This document shows, one piece after another, positions 34,699-46,239 of a stretch of DNA of 64,000 nucleotides. The DNA comes from Blasia pusilla (taxonomy: Eukaryota > Marchantiophyta > Marchantiopsida > Blasiales): NCBI GenBank assembly GCA_050084515.1, contig CM114271.1, positions 55,304,001 through 55,368,000 of the forward strand. Direction: 5' to 3'. Numbering within the stretch: the first letter of the stretch is position 1; each line of letters starts with the position of its first letter. A model generated the notes under the pieces. That model saw only the letters and a list, made by a program, of their open reading frames with translations. It did not search any database and was not told the origin of the DNA. The translations under genes and the position numbers were made by a program.

Positions 34699-34806
34699 TC
34701 GTGGGTGGGGGAAAGTCAAGTTCTCGGCGTATGTATGCCTTCCTCTGATTGCAAAGCTAGTCAATTCGTGGAGAGCGCTACTGTCACCAACGGCGCTGAT
34801 TTTTGA
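34699..34806 (+). pseudogene. Root-cap C-terminal fragment (second copy)
   Basis: Same sequence as 6295-6402: a root-cap tail ending DCKASQFVESATVTNGADF then stop, on the strand opposite gene C. Confidence 0.65.
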
Positions 34807-35358
34807 CCAGAGGTTCTTGGCGAGAACGAAGTGGTGGCCTGATCCGTCGTCGTGGATTGCAGGAACCATATTCTAGCTAGATGTCTTATTCGATGCCCTC
34901 GTGTAATCATCCCATCAATGACGAGTAGCTTGTACATCACTAGTTGACTCTGTAGCTCGTTTATTGTCAAGATCCACAGCAGCGATCAAAGCACGATCTT
35001 GTATGTATGTGGAGTCAGGACGTAAGAAATGTGGAATAGCCTGGAGATCTAAAACTGTTATAAATTTTATTTTCCGCTTCGGGAATATTCAATACATGTA
35101 ATTGGACGATACTTTCCTCGGACACTTTTAACGCTCTTATGAATCTCAGATATTCCGCACGTCCCAGTATCCGATGAATTTCCAAGCTTTTTGACCAAGA
35201 AAACTGCCCGGTATCTTCCAACCTCACGATTATCTGATTAAAGATATCCAGATCAGCCCAACCGGGTCGCATGCGCAAATCGTGGAGGCTGCTACACACT
35301 TCACACTTCCTCCGGACTGAGCTTCCTACGAAGAGAGAAAGGTGGAACATTCCAGTTC

Positions 35359-36755
35359 TTAACGACGGCAGGTCATGCCACCCTTTCCTCCTCCTTCACA
35401 TTGAACGATGATAGGTTTGGGAGTCTTCTGCTCCGTCTTTGGTGCGAGATCAGCGCCAGTGCTAGCGACAGCACGCTCCACGAATTGGCTAGCTTTACAA
35501 TCAGTCGAAAGCAGAGAAGAGCTGAGAAATTTGGCTTCCCCATGCATGACCGGCATCGGAACGTCGACACCCTTCAGCGGGTTCTTAAAGTCGGGCTGGT
35601 AAGTTTGTCCTAAGACTCCATCCACGGTAGGTGAGAGGTTGAAGAACTTGAACTGGATATTAAGATGAGCGAAGCAATCGTCATCGGTAATTTTGTATTT
35701 GTGGACCCTGCTCTCTTCTTGAGTTACCGGCACCACGCTCAGAGTCACTTCCACCAACTCGTTGATGACCAGGTTCACACTGTTGGTGACGGCGGTACGC
35801 TCCACAACGATTTCTCCTGTAGGGGAGGTCCACAGAGCACCTTCGTGTTCGGGGATGAGCACATCCTCTCCGTCAAAGTTTAGGGCGAGCTGATCGACCG
35901 TCTCATCCCAAATTGCAACCTTCTTGGCGCCGACTGTGATCTTGTGAGAATCGAACACCATGCCCAACGCCTGAACCCAAGTGAAATCACGGGGTCTACC
36001 CTCTGGCCTCTTTCCAATGAAGTGGGCGTTGACGTGCAATCTGCGGTCCGACACGATGCAGAAGTCCTGGTCCTTCTGTCCGTGGAAATAGAAAGACACT
36101 CCATCTCCTCCGATGAATCGAGGATCGTAGCAGACCGCTCCAAATCCAAAGCAGTTGGGCTTACGTTCTGCACATACACGCATGCGATCGATCCTGAATC
36201 GGATTAATACATACGTCCACCAAAAGTGTGAATTTCAATTCTACTGCCTAGCGATAGATGGCTCTAATCCACGTACGCACGATTCATCGAAAGAAAGCAT
36301 GCATGGAAAGTACCGAACATGCATAATCGAATAAGCTCTCCGTGGATTTGACGAAGAGAAGAAATAGCAATCCTCCAAGAAAATGCATCAGGGTCTACAC
36401 AGAGGGATGGATGGATAGATATGAATAGATCGTTCGGTAGCTGATCGAGAGTCAATCATCATAAACGCATCCGTTCAACATACGTACGTCGGCAGCTAGT
36501 GCGACAGCCGATGCAGTCAATGAAACAAGCAGATTTTCCTGCAGAAACTGTGCGCCGGCTCGGGCACGTTTTGGGGCATGTGAGAATTTTCTGGTAGCAA
36601 TTAGTTCCCTGAGTGATGCACCGTGCCCTGTCCGGATCTCCCGTAGCAGTTGGCACAACAATCGAGTCTTCCGCCAATGCTACTACGCATAGTGCAACCG
36701 CCATCGTAAGCAGCAGCCATACATCAGTACCGACACTACGGGTCATAGCGGCCAT
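35359..36755 (-). CDS. Root-cap / LEA-like secreted protein, copy C (two exons)
   Basis: Exon 1 is 36755-36488, intron 36487-36168, exon 2 36167-35359. Both exons are identical in translation to copy B. The only differences noted over the gene and its near flanks are one intronic base (36462) and one further 5' on the + strand (36341), also in the intron. Signal peptide, ten-cysteine N-terminal segment and Root_cap domain are intact. Both B and C could be expressed from the same promoter sequence, giving a dosage effect for one protein. Confidence 0.88.
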
Positions 36756-36914
36756 CTTCGAATTCGGAATTCCGAGCCCAGATCTAGATCAGCTGAAAGT
36801 CCCCGGTCCCGATCGATATCGAGAGAGTACGGATATCTCTACAATCACATGGGCCCAGTGTGGTCGAGCGAGGACGTACGAATCGAGATGAGTAGGAATG
36901 AGCCTGGGAACGGT

Positions 36915-36921
36915 TTTTATA
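36915..36921 (-). promoter_or_regulatory. TATA box of root-cap copy C
   Basis: TATAAAA on the - strand at 36921-36915, about 160 bp upstream of the ATG at 36755. Identical to that of copy B. Confidence 0.6.
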
Positions 36922-39395
36922 CCGGTAACCTGTGGCCGTGGGAAGGGGAAGGCAGCAGTTCATTCGGTCGAGACCGGGATAGAATCGGCGGATGCATGGT
37001 TCCGCGGATCTCGATGTAGTTGGAAGATTGACGCGTGACCTAATTTTAGCCTAGCCGTAGTGGACATCGGGCCGATCAGAGTTCAACGTGCTGACATCGA
37101 CGTGTGCATGGCATATTGACTTTCTTGTAAAGAGTAGTATTGTTTCGTGGCTAGCTACTGTAGTTTACACGTGTTCCACTAGGTTTCAGATTTCCAAGTG
37201 TATACTATCATGGCAATCTACATTTTCCTTCTCCGTGGGAAAGATAAGCCATTAGAGGATAGTAGTAATAATGCCCACGGGAAATATAACAATGATAGAA
37301 TTTTTAATCCTTACCTCAGTCGGCAAATCAGAGTGCTCCATCGTTGGACGAGACGCGATGAACTTCGATCACGTACCTTCGAGGCACGTCATGGGATGTG
37401 GGCTCTACATACGAGTTTGGCCTGTTATGAAAGGTGTTGTCGCCTTAGCAACATTCTACTTCATACTTCCACTCCTCTCCACGATCGCGCCATTTCCAGC
37501 CTATTTTTTCACTACCGCTTTTCCAGTCTGAGGTTGTCTTGTTCTTCATAAAGTGGCGCAACTTCTCCCGTCTCTAGAGTACGCAAAGCTCGCTTCGCAT
37601 GCTCAGAAAGCCAGGAGGCCCTATCAAGACCTCAACTCACAATTTCCAAATTTCCAAGCCGCGAATGTCTGCTCCACGCGTTCTCGCTCTCGTACCAACA
37701 AATGGTCCTTCTCGGGACTTGAAAAGCAGATCATCTACTGGCGTACATTGCCCGCCCAGGATTTAACCATATGAAGGATCTTCCTCGTTCTCGTACAACG
37801 AGGCTGATCAGCTGCTTACATTTCCCGCGAATCCATGATGTCGCATAACATAGCGGTTTCCATCATTTTTCGACTTTGACCGTGTATCCGCGGGGCCGTT
37901 CACATCCCTGATCTACAATGTGCCTCGCTTCACATGTTCATATGTGCAGGAAAGAGAAGAGCTTGACTGAAGAGATCCAATGAAAAGGTCCATGTCGGCT
38001 CTCTCCTCAATTATCACGCTGCCGACAATTGTGAGCAAACTCCCAGAAAGAAAAGTAGTGGACCAGCACTAAGATCCCGATTTACGTACTCGTGAGTTCA
38101 AACCACCATTGAAACACCCGTGATTGAGATGCCCGCGATCTTGCGCTGGGCAACCATAAGTCCCATATTCAAAAGCTAGTTCGTTACATTTAGGACAGTA
38201 GTAAGAATCCCCGGTGGGACTGTGAGTAAATGTGGTAGCTATAAACACAGGAAACCTCCGAAAGCCAGTGCCTGGGTTTGCACCGTATTTCAATGTTGCT
38301 ACATTAGAGCCAGAGTTGGGAACACAAATGGCATGCAAAGATGCCACTTTTCTACGGATGATGCGGGATGGGTTGGGATTCAAATCAGGGAACCAGATTT
38401 CATTGGGCAGAATCGCGCATCAGTGAATAGCTCGGAGATTACTTTCCTGGAACACCTTGACACACAACACTAGTGTGCGGCCCCACATGGAAACTCCATC
38501 ACCGTACACACGGTACTCCACACGGTAGGATTTTATTTTTTTCAATATTGAAAAAATACTACAAATATAAAAAGTTGATATTTTTAGGCCGATGAAATCT
38601 TGTTCGCATACACATATTTCTCGCGGATGCCGATAGATCACTCGGATGCAGTTGGACAGGAGTCGCTTGCAGCGCTCCCTCATGCATCTCCCTTAGCCTC
38701 AGCCTCTAGCCCAGAGCTCTTCCACAAGAATATGTCACTTCCACAGCAGCGACACAAACATGCAAGTGAGTTTCACAGTTGCCGCATAGCATCGGCGATG
38801 GAAGAAAGTAGATCATGTAAGTGATCTTGACTGAATATTGCACGCACCGCCGTCCCACGGTCTCCGCATCTAATTTGATGTCGTGCGCCATGAGTCTGAC
38901 GCGCGGGGCCCGGAAGCAAGTCCTACATGCGCATGGACCCGACTTGCTCCCATCTCCTCTGATTTTCGGAGCAGATGGGACGCAGGACCTTAGAAATGTT
39001 ACACAGGAATCAGCTCGAGCCGATGAATCAGTAGTTCTGTGTACCAGTGAGAGGAAGATCTGGCAAGGTCGCGCAGCTTTTGTTACTCGGTTGTCACTCA
39101 ATCACGGCTTATCAATGGAAGAGAACCTCTGATTCCGACCGTGTGAATTCTATTCCATGGGAAAATCTATTAAAATTTTTTACAGATGGCGATCTGGAAC
39201 AAAGTAAGAGCTTCAAATCGACGCTTTTAAACAGGTTGCATCCTAACTCCTTCAAATCCTTGTAGTATGTCAAAATTGGTTCAGATCCATGGTTCAAATC
39301 GACAATTTTACAATAGGGCATCGTCAAGAGCTTTGAGACTGCATTGTCAAGGGCTTTTAGACTGCAAAATGCAGTTTGATATACACAGAGATTCT

Positions 39396-39433
39396 GTTAG
39401 GCGATTGCTTTGCGTTCAAAGCATTCGCCTAAC
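39396..39433. repeat. Foldback, 17-bp arms
   Basis: GTTAGGCGATTGCTTTG (39396-39412), a 4-nt loop, then CAAAGCATTCGCCTAAC (39417-39433). One mismatch. It is preceded by another small palindrome ACTGCAAAATGCAGT at 39361. Confidence 0.7.
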
Positions 39434-39744
39434 AAAATTCCTCCCAAGTGTATAGTAATGCATACTCTTCCCCGACACTGACAGGATTAAAAACAAATAT
39501 TTTGAGATCCCCCAGAAAGACATTAGTATTTCTCAAGTCACTTCCGGAAAATTGCACAGTGCACTTTGCAGGAAGTGTTTTGACTCATCTCGGGATCTCA
39601 GGCCTCGTATTCGAATTTCAGCTGAGAGAGGATTCTTTCGGGCTATAGCGTGCACCAACCCACATCTCCGACCCAAATGTAGACATTCAGTGAAGTGTGT
39701 AAAGCGTTGCATGCCCAAGCGGCGAAGAGAGGTAGTGTTTCAAA

Positions 39745-39778
39745 CTTTTTCTCTTTCTTCTACTTGAAAGAGAAAAAG
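39745..39778. repeat. Perfect 13-bp foldback
   Basis: CTTTTTCTCTTTC (39745-39757), an 8-nt loop, then GAAAGAGAAAAAG (39766-39778). It could be a foldback relic. There is no T-run suited to a pol III terminator after it. Confidence 0.6.
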
Positions 39779-40626
39779 GTCACCCTACACTGCAAGGTGA
39801 GTGCGGTGGAATAGCGATTGGGCCCAATGGGGTCGTTGTGTCGTGACCCGTTGAACTGGAGCAGAGCAGCGGAGAGGATTCCAGAGCACGAAGGAGATGG
39901 AGATTCAAGGAGCCACAGTGTCCGTGGCGCAGGTTGCTACAATGACTCGCGGGGGAGTGCCAGTTCCTCTGGATGCGAGGCCAAGGGCCGGGTAGATGAA
40001 AGCTCTCACACGTAGATCAACTGATATGAACGAAAACAACAATGAACTGACAAGAAACTAAGCCACGGTGATATGAGGAAGAGCGGAAGAAACAGGAATT
40101 ACCTCCTCCGAATAGCTGCGCTTCGCCACACTTGCGGCCCGCCTCCGCTAGTAGCTGCTTTCCATTGTAAGATAGTTAACTCACGCCTCCACAACGTGAC
40201 ATTGAAGAAAGTTCGAACACTACCAGGTGTCTGCCACCAACAGGGTATGGTTGATTATAGACACTTGTCCATGCACGATCGAGATTTCTCAAAATCAAAT
40301 AACTTAACTTAAGACACCCAACTTAAGACACGGCAAAAGTAAAAAACTGGGCAGCATAAGCGTTTAGAGTAGCATACGCGTTTAGAGTTTTTAAGCATAT
40401 TTTTAACATAGGCTTCACTTCATATAGACAATTTTTATTTCTTCTTACCACACATAGTAACCCCAAATTCATTTCTTTTTATTTTTAAGAAGAAACTTTT
40501 TTAATTCAAATTCACTTCTTTTAGAAAGTTTATTTTATTTTATTTTATTTTTCCCATGTTTCACTAGTAGATGAAGAAAATTCGATCGGGCATGTTAGGA
40601 AAAAAAAAAAATTTTAAATAGAAGGT

Positions 40627-40830
40627 TTTTCAAGAAGAATTCGAAGTAGAGACTATATTGGATGAACATGGAGTAAAGAGAGGAAGAAGATTAGTAGATG
40701 AGTCCTTAATGGCACAAAACGTTTATGATGCATGTGAATGAATATGGGAACCAAAAAGTAAAATTATTCATATTGGGGAGTTTTTAGAGGAATTAAGAAG
40801 TAGAGAATGGCAGGAAAAGTAGATGGAGAG
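40627..40830 (+). pseudogene. Chromodomain-like relic (chromovirus tail?)
   Basis: The + strand reads EEFEVETILDEHGVKRGRR and then, after about 15 residues and one TGA, IWEPKSKI followed by EFLEELRSRE. This has the layout of a chromodomain as found at the C terminus of Ty3/gypsy chromovirus integrases (EVE-IL ... WEP ... LEE). The YLVKWKGY strand is not preserved. A tentative call; no integrase precedes it in this orientation. Confidence 0.3.
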
Positions 40831-41839
40831 ACTAGAGTTTGGTGCATAGCTTGAGCAAAGTGGCTTGGTTTGTAGAATCGCTATTGGTTGTATTTTTCTT
40901 GATAGGATGACATTTTTTATAAGCAAAACTTAGGAAATTCCAAAGATTCAAGAAAGTGTCCAAATTTTATCTTCAATGAGGAACGAATTTAGAATGAGTT
41001 TTCAATGATTTTATTGGGATGCATGTACTTGTGAATGGAGCATGACTTGTATGTGTTGTGGCATCACAAGATTTGGTGGTTGAGCTAGATATGGTTTGCT
41101 ATCGTAATTGGGGTCTAAGAGTTATGTACTTTGTATGATCTGACACGCCGGGTTCGATTGGATTGGCGTAGGCTTGGAGAGTCAAGTGAAGGAGATGGAC
41201 ACAATCCAATATTTGGCCAGTGAATTCAATCTAAGTATTACCAACGGTATCTTTAGAGGGCGCCCAACTTAAGTTGACTAGGATGTCGACTCAACTAAGT
41301 GGAGGAACATCGTGAATGGCTAAGTCTATTGCATCCACACTAATATGAACCCGACAAGCACGTCATGATCGTGGGTTCACAGAGGAAAGACCTTGGTGTA
41401 ACCCACCAATTTGAAAGTTGAAACCTACACTAGATAGTTGCAAGACTAGAAAGGGCAAAAGAACCAACCGTGGGACTAACGCTTGGCGAGACACGTATGT
41501 GTCTTGTGACTAGCCTTATATGAGAATGGGGCATGGCTACTTGTAAGGGTAAAGGCAAGGAAAGAAAAATTTAAGACCTTGGAGCCAAGTTCCAATTAAG
41601 GGCGAGAAGCAAGAAACACCTTAGTGGTCAAGATCGACAAGAGACAAAGAGACTAGTCAAGAAATGCAAAGGGTGGAAAAATGACCATAAGGCGTGAAAC
41701 AAAGAGTCAAGACAAGCGCTAGCCATGAGACACATGAAATGCAAGTCTAAGCTCCAAGATTTATTTTCAAGGTTGCACAAAAATGAACATGTCCGGCCTG
41801 CACCTGAGCCCGTATCTAAGCCCACCTAGAGCCCGCCGC
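40831..41839. other. Element debris without recognisable coding
   Basis: Short frames only. The sequence lies between the chromodomain-like relic and the integrase end of a - strand gypsy relic and may include a decayed LTR, but no paired repeat is in the window. Confidence 0.3.
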
Positions 41840-43230
41840 GTTTACCAAGGCTGAAGAGGTCCCATATATATTGGTATCATCTTCTTGGAGATACTTGAAC
41901 ATAATTGATGGGACCTAAGTCTTAGCCAAATGAGATCCCCAACTTCAAAGCTCACATCTCACCTATGAACATTAGCTCGCGGCTTGTAGCGATGTCGAGT
42001 GCATTCTAATATCGCAAAAGACTCTATATAGTCTTGCAATTGCTTTGCCAAGAAGTCCTCTATTTCTGACATGGAACTCCTTTCTTAAGATGCTTTTTTT
42101 TCTTCAAACCAAGTCTAGGTTCTAGGATTGAATCCCACTACGAACAAAGACGGTGTGCATCTTGTTGTCGAATGCATGTAGTTCTTTTACTTAAACTAGA
42201 GTTAACAAATTCTCTATCATAGGAAAATGCTTTGCCCAATCCGTTTGATCTAACAAAATGTAATTTAGTTGATATTCCTCAAGCGCTAAGTTTACTTAGT
42301 GCTTGAGGAATATTTCACTTCATTGTCATGTTCAAGTGATAACCCAAACTTAGGAGGGGATCGGCTCCTAGTGTCTGAAACAAACATGTCCAAAACTTGG
42401 TATCTCGATTGGATATTAACTCACTTTGTAAAGCCCAATGTTGAAAACATTGTCAAGGAAAATAAGAGCTACCTCGAAAAGCTGTAACTCTATTTCGAGT
42501 TACAAATCCCAAAAATGACTTTAAAGTTATCTCTGTAGTTCCTTGGTGTTGGCCTTGTCAAGTTCCTTGGTCCTTGGTGTTGGCCACAACTTGTCAATGA
42601 TAGCCTTAAGCTTGTCATGATTGGGTTATATGCATTCTGCTATTGACGTGTGTCCTAAAAATTCCACCATTTGGACCATGAAGCAACACTAAGAAGGTCT
42701 CATGAACAGTTTGTTCTTCCTCAAGTGCCCTAATACTTCTTTGCAAGGAATATTTTATTCCTCGCGGATCACCAAAGACATGAGGATATTATCAAAGAGC
42801 ACCACTAGTCCCATATGTATCTAACAAATCATCAAAGATAGTATTCATGAGAGTCATGAATATAGTTAGCGCAATAGTTAGTCTAAATAGCATCACTAGG
42901 AACTTAATTATATGATCCAAATCTTATCCTCATCGTGGTCTTATATGGATATTGGGATTTGAAAATACCCTAGCCTTAGGTTTCTCTTGGTAAAATACTT
43001 TGATCCCACCACTACATCAAAAATTCATTTTCCAAAGGCAACGAATACTTGTTCTTGATGGTCTTTTTATTCAACGCCTTGTAATCTAGGAACAAGCACA
43101 TAGACCCATCCTTCTTCGAGATGAAAAGGAAATGGGCTCCAAACATTAACTTACTTAGGCCAAGGAACCCTGCTCTCCTCCAATGCCTTAATATGCTTAT
43201 ATAGGAGTTGCCTTTCTTAGGGAGTCATCC
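41840..43230 (-). mobile_element. Ty3/gypsy pol relic: reverse transcriptase and integrase tail
   Basis: Read on the - strand with many stops and frame changes. Around 43230-42560 are RT landmarks: a KKDG-type strand near 43110, KYFTKRNLRLGYFQI near 42970, the equivalent of the YxDD box as LFDNIL near 42795, and NKLFMRP ... VEFLGH near 42650. Around 42240-42220 is DWAKHFPMIEN (integrase region), and near 41990 YKPRANVHR with VSFEVGDLIWLRLR (integrase C-terminal strand). The catalytic box is degenerate and the element cannot transpose. The order RT then integrase is that of Ty3/gypsy. Confidence 0.7.
42272..42313. repeat. Foldback, 20-bp arms with 2-nt loop
   Basis: ATATTCCTCAAGCGCTAAGT (42272-42291), TT, then the reverse complement with one mismatch (42294-42313). 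It interrupts the gypsy integrase relic, so it probably arose or inserted later. Confidence 0.75.
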
Positions 43231-43366
43231 TCAATGGCTTTCTCATGATGTGGACCTGTGCCATTCTAGGTTTCAGTTCAATCTTATGCTCCTTTTCTCG
43301 CCAATCGGTAACCCTTTCGAGAGTTCCTTGGTTAAGCCATCCCAGAGCCCTTCCAATATTATCCAC

Positions 43367-43797
43367 TATAGGCATAAGGTTTCATTTTAGTTCCTCTTTT
43401 AGTGGTGCATCATCCAATTCAAACTCCTTAACTTTTGATTTGGATCCCCAATTTTGGAACCCACCCTTAAGATCCTTTTCAAGTTTCTTGGCTGAAATCA
43501 ATTGAGCAATGTGCTTTACTTAATTAATCCTAAAAATTTGAGGAGGAAAATTTCATTTGCGCTCTGAATCTCGAGAATCCTATATAGGCATAAGGTTTCA
43601 TTTTAGTTCCTCTTTTAGTGGTGCATCATCCAATTCAAACTCCTTAACTTTTGATTTGGATCCCTAATTTTGGAACCCACCCTTAAGATCCTTTTCAAGT
43701 TTCTTGGCTGAAATCAATTGAGCAATGTGCTTTACTTAATTAATCCTAAAAATTTGAGGAGGAAAATTTCATTTGCGCTCTGAATCTCGAGAATCCT
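43367..43797. repeat. 216-bp tandem duplication in gypsy relic
   Basis: 43367-43581 and 43583-43797 are near-identical with a 216-bp period (one visible difference, GATCCCCAA against GATCCCTAA). It is recent relative to the decayed element in which it lies. Confidence 0.9.
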
Positions 43798-44500
43798 TAT
43801 GGCATTTTCATCACCAAGAAGAACCTCTAGTATGCCTTTGGCTATCTCATCACTATGGCATGTCTACACGAAAACCTAAGTGATAAAATCATATCTATGC
43901 CACCTAAGCTACATACTAGAAAAATTTCCTAAGCACACATAATACCCTCTGGCACAGAGTTCACTCAAGGTCATCCCTAGCTTGGAACTTGGTGATTGTT
44001 TAGGTTTGAACCTCTTGGGTTCTAACCCCATGTGCGGCCTTGTCTCATTGAATTCCTCTTATTCACCCCACCAAAAAATTCCCCTCTCTTTGTAATGAGG
44101 ATTGTCTTGTCTTGATCCTCAAATCTTAGATTCGAATAGCCTACAACTAGCAAAATATCAGTGTTTAACTTAGGGTAAGCATTAGATTCCCAAACTTGGT
44201 TGCTAGCGAAGCACTTTTCTCCCTTAATTTCCATTTAAACTTGGGCAACATTGCCTCCACAAGGTTAAAGATATGATCGGCGCCTGATCTATCTTTAATC
44301 ACCGTCAAAATCTCTTGGAACTGAGAAATGAAACTCACAGTCAAGCCGCCCAATGGTATTTGCTATAACTAAATTTTGGCTTGGATCGCTTGATCCTGAG
44401 GTGCCAAATACCTCCTCATTTCTAAGGTGAGAACCCCTAATCCAGCTCCATGGTGTTCTGATCCTTATAAAATTTGTGTTACCATATAAGTGCATATGCC
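43798..44500 (-). mobile_element. Degenerate gag-pol linker sequence of gypsy relic
   Basis: The - strand frames (44495-44295, 44353-44165, 44234-44022) are short and disrupted. Their position upstream of the RT relic fits the protease/linker part of the same element, but no DTGA motif is kept. Low support. Confidence 0.3.
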
Positions 44501-44550
44501 TCTAATTCCAAGAGGCCTTGACTCCCCACCTAGCTCAAAATTTGGTAAAT

Positions 44551-44755
44551 CAGAACGTAAGCCAAACTGCTTTGGCTTTGCAGCGATTTGCTTCGATCCT
44601 CACTTCATTGGAGGAGATGGAATATCATTCTATTTCCACTGACAGAAGAATTAGGACTTGTGCATCGTCTTGGATTGTTGATTGTATGTCAATGCCCACT
44701 TCATTAGAAAAAGGCCGACATGAAGACCTCAGGACTTCACTTGGGTTTTGGCCTT
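44551..44755 (+). pseudogene. Stray root-cap exon 2 fragment
   Basis: In the root-cap frame it reads KPNCFGFAAICFDPHFIGG, then DGISFYFH, followed by stops, then VNAHFIRKRP and DFTWVLAF. This corresponds to residues about 92-160 of the intact genes, with four in-frame stops. The left edge is close to the exon 2 acceptor (ATCAGAACGTAAGCC, as at 7763), so intron-side sequence may be included; the right edge ends abruptly. It lies between two gypsy relics on the + strand, 7.8 kb from copy C. Confidence 0.85.
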
Positions 44756-45309
44756 TGTCACGCCTTTTAGGATAGATTGGCAAGATCTAGTAGAGCGCCT
44801 TTGGATATATTGAAAGACAACCTTTGGAGGTTGAGGATGACCTGTTGAGGCCATGGCTAACGTGCGAGAGCAGGTTTCTCTTCGTTTCGGCTCATATGGA
44901 GCCATATTGAGGAACTTACTATTTTGGGTAAGTTGATATTTTTGGTATATTTGACTTTCCACTTTTGGAAGTGGCCCTTGACCCGCTACAGTAGGTCAAG
45001 AGCCAAGGAGGTCACCTGCGAGCATAGGATACCGAGGAGAGAGCTTGGGAGAGGGAAGGAAGTGTACCTCGAAGAGAGAGAGCTTGAAAGCTCATTCTCT
45101 CTTTGTCAAACCTCTTGGCATGAGGGGGCGGAGCTATGGTCCTCCTTGCCTTGTATGTGTAATCCAAGCCTCTCATTAGGAGAGTGGGTTTGGTTTGACA
45201 TGAGAGAGAGCGCACACCATGGAGAGCTTGGTGTGAGATGTGATGTGAGATTTGATAGATTTACAAAGAGAGAATGAATGAGTGAAAGAGTTTTAATGGG
45301 AGAGCTTGC
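44756..45309. other. Spacer between gypsy relics
   Basis: Contains GA-rich 'gagagag' stretches (45040-45110 and 45200-45260). The frames on both strands are unconvincing. It may be LTR remnant; no partner repeat is visible. Confidence 0.3.
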
Positions 45310-45600
45310 TAGTCACTTGTTGAGGTGATCAACACTCAGTCTCAAGTTTCCATCCTTCTTCTTCACAAAGAGCACGGGCGCTCCATAAGGTGACTTGCTA
45401 CTTCAGATGTAACCCCTTTCTAGGAGTTCACCCAACTGTTTCTTCAACTCTACAAGTTCTTCTTGATTCAACCTATATGGCACCTTTGAAGGTGGTTGAG
45501 ATCTGGGTATCACCTCTATCTTATCATCAATTTCCCTATGTGGTGGCAACTCACTCGGAAGCTCCTCAGTAAAAACATTCCAAATTCTTTCACAACTCTC
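45310..45600 (-). pseudogene. Ty3/gypsy reverse transcriptase start, truncated
   Basis: On the - strand: ELPSELPPHREIDDKIEVIP, PYRLNQEELVELKKQL, a TGA, then YGAPVLFVKKKDGNLRLSVD. This is the linker plus first RT strand of Ty3/gypsy pol. The sequence stops about 45310; the catalytic YxDD and everything downstream is missing, so the element is truncated here. Confidence 0.8.
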
Positions 45601-45946
45601 TTGAGTGTCTCAGGGATTTCCCTTGAAGTTGAGTTCTAAGCTCTGCATTTTGCGCTTGCGTCATCCTCTACTTGTCTCATCAAGCAAAGAAATCCTTCCA
45701 CCAACTCGGTGAACTCGGACGAGTTTGACCGCCAATGGAGTCTTGGGGAACACGTTCTTGGATGCGTATGAGGTGGAACTAAGGCAAAGATCTTTGAGGT
45801 TGAGCGTCTTGGTAAACGGAAAATGGATGCATGTCTGATTGGTTTGTGAGGTTCCTAGAAAGACGGAGTTGGTGAACACCATCACAAGAACGTGTTCCCA
45901 AAGACTCCATCGATTCCGTCCATGTTGCAAAGTGTGAAATTCCCCT

Positions 45947-46204
45947 TCAACTCGAATACTCTGCCGTCGGGGCGCACTCTATCACAGGTAGCGCAGTCAA
46001 GCTACCCATAGGTAGTCCTAAAACCAACTCTGAGGTCTGGTGAGACTTGCCTCCCGCGAAACCTACCCTAATGGGTTCTTCCACCTTAGTGGTTGGAAAT
46101 CCCAATGCCTTCATAATTCTTGGGTTCAAGAAGGAGTGCGAAGCACCTGTATCAGCAAGCAACATCATATGGCAATCAACGATCTTGAATCCTAGGTAAA
46201 CCAA
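45947..46204 (-). pseudogene. Ty3/gypsy aspartic protease fragment
   Basis: An 85-codon frame with MMLLADTGASHSFLNPRIM, the retropepsin active-site motif DTGA with the following strand. The second half of the fold (ILG-type motif) is not clear; FGNTFLW appears in another frame near 45890. It lies between gag and RT in the usual order. Confidence 0.8.
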
Positions 46205-46239
46205 ATTGGGCGTCCTCTTGGTGACTTGGAAAGATGTAT

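Larger units (their letters stand above)
34359..37243. repeat. Block B, second copy
   Basis: Near-identical to 5955-8840. The junction at 34359 lies inside the hydrolase-like frame, which is continuous here. Divergence from the first copy becomes visible only right of about 37060. Confidence 0.9.
37244..40620. other. Unrecognised spacer with small foldbacks
   Basis: No protein family is recognised. The - strand frame 38383-38069 (104 codons) is Cys-containing (SYYCPKCNELAFEYGTYGCP), slightly reminiscent of a zinc ribbon, but has no supporting context. Two foldbacks (39396-39433, 39745-39778) are listed separately. The right end from 40310 is AT-rich. Confidence 0.35.

Noticed and set aside
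5955-37243. The two B blocks as a pure assembly duplication
   Set aside because: They differ at internal sites, diverge at the right end and have different left junctions; still, read depth should confirm.
38069-38383. Cys-containing 104-codon frame as a zinc-ribbon protein
   Set aside because: Only one plausible Cys pair, no homologue recognised, and no splice or promoter support.
44518-44775. 85-codon frame as a new gene
   Set aside because: It is an out-of-frame reading of a root-cap exon 2 fragment; the same shadow frame is seen in all root-cap copies.
45661-45930. 89-codon - strand frame as a gene
   Set aside because: It lies in the protease-RT linker of the gypsy element in the wrong frame; the element frame here reads a protease-end FGNTF motif instead.
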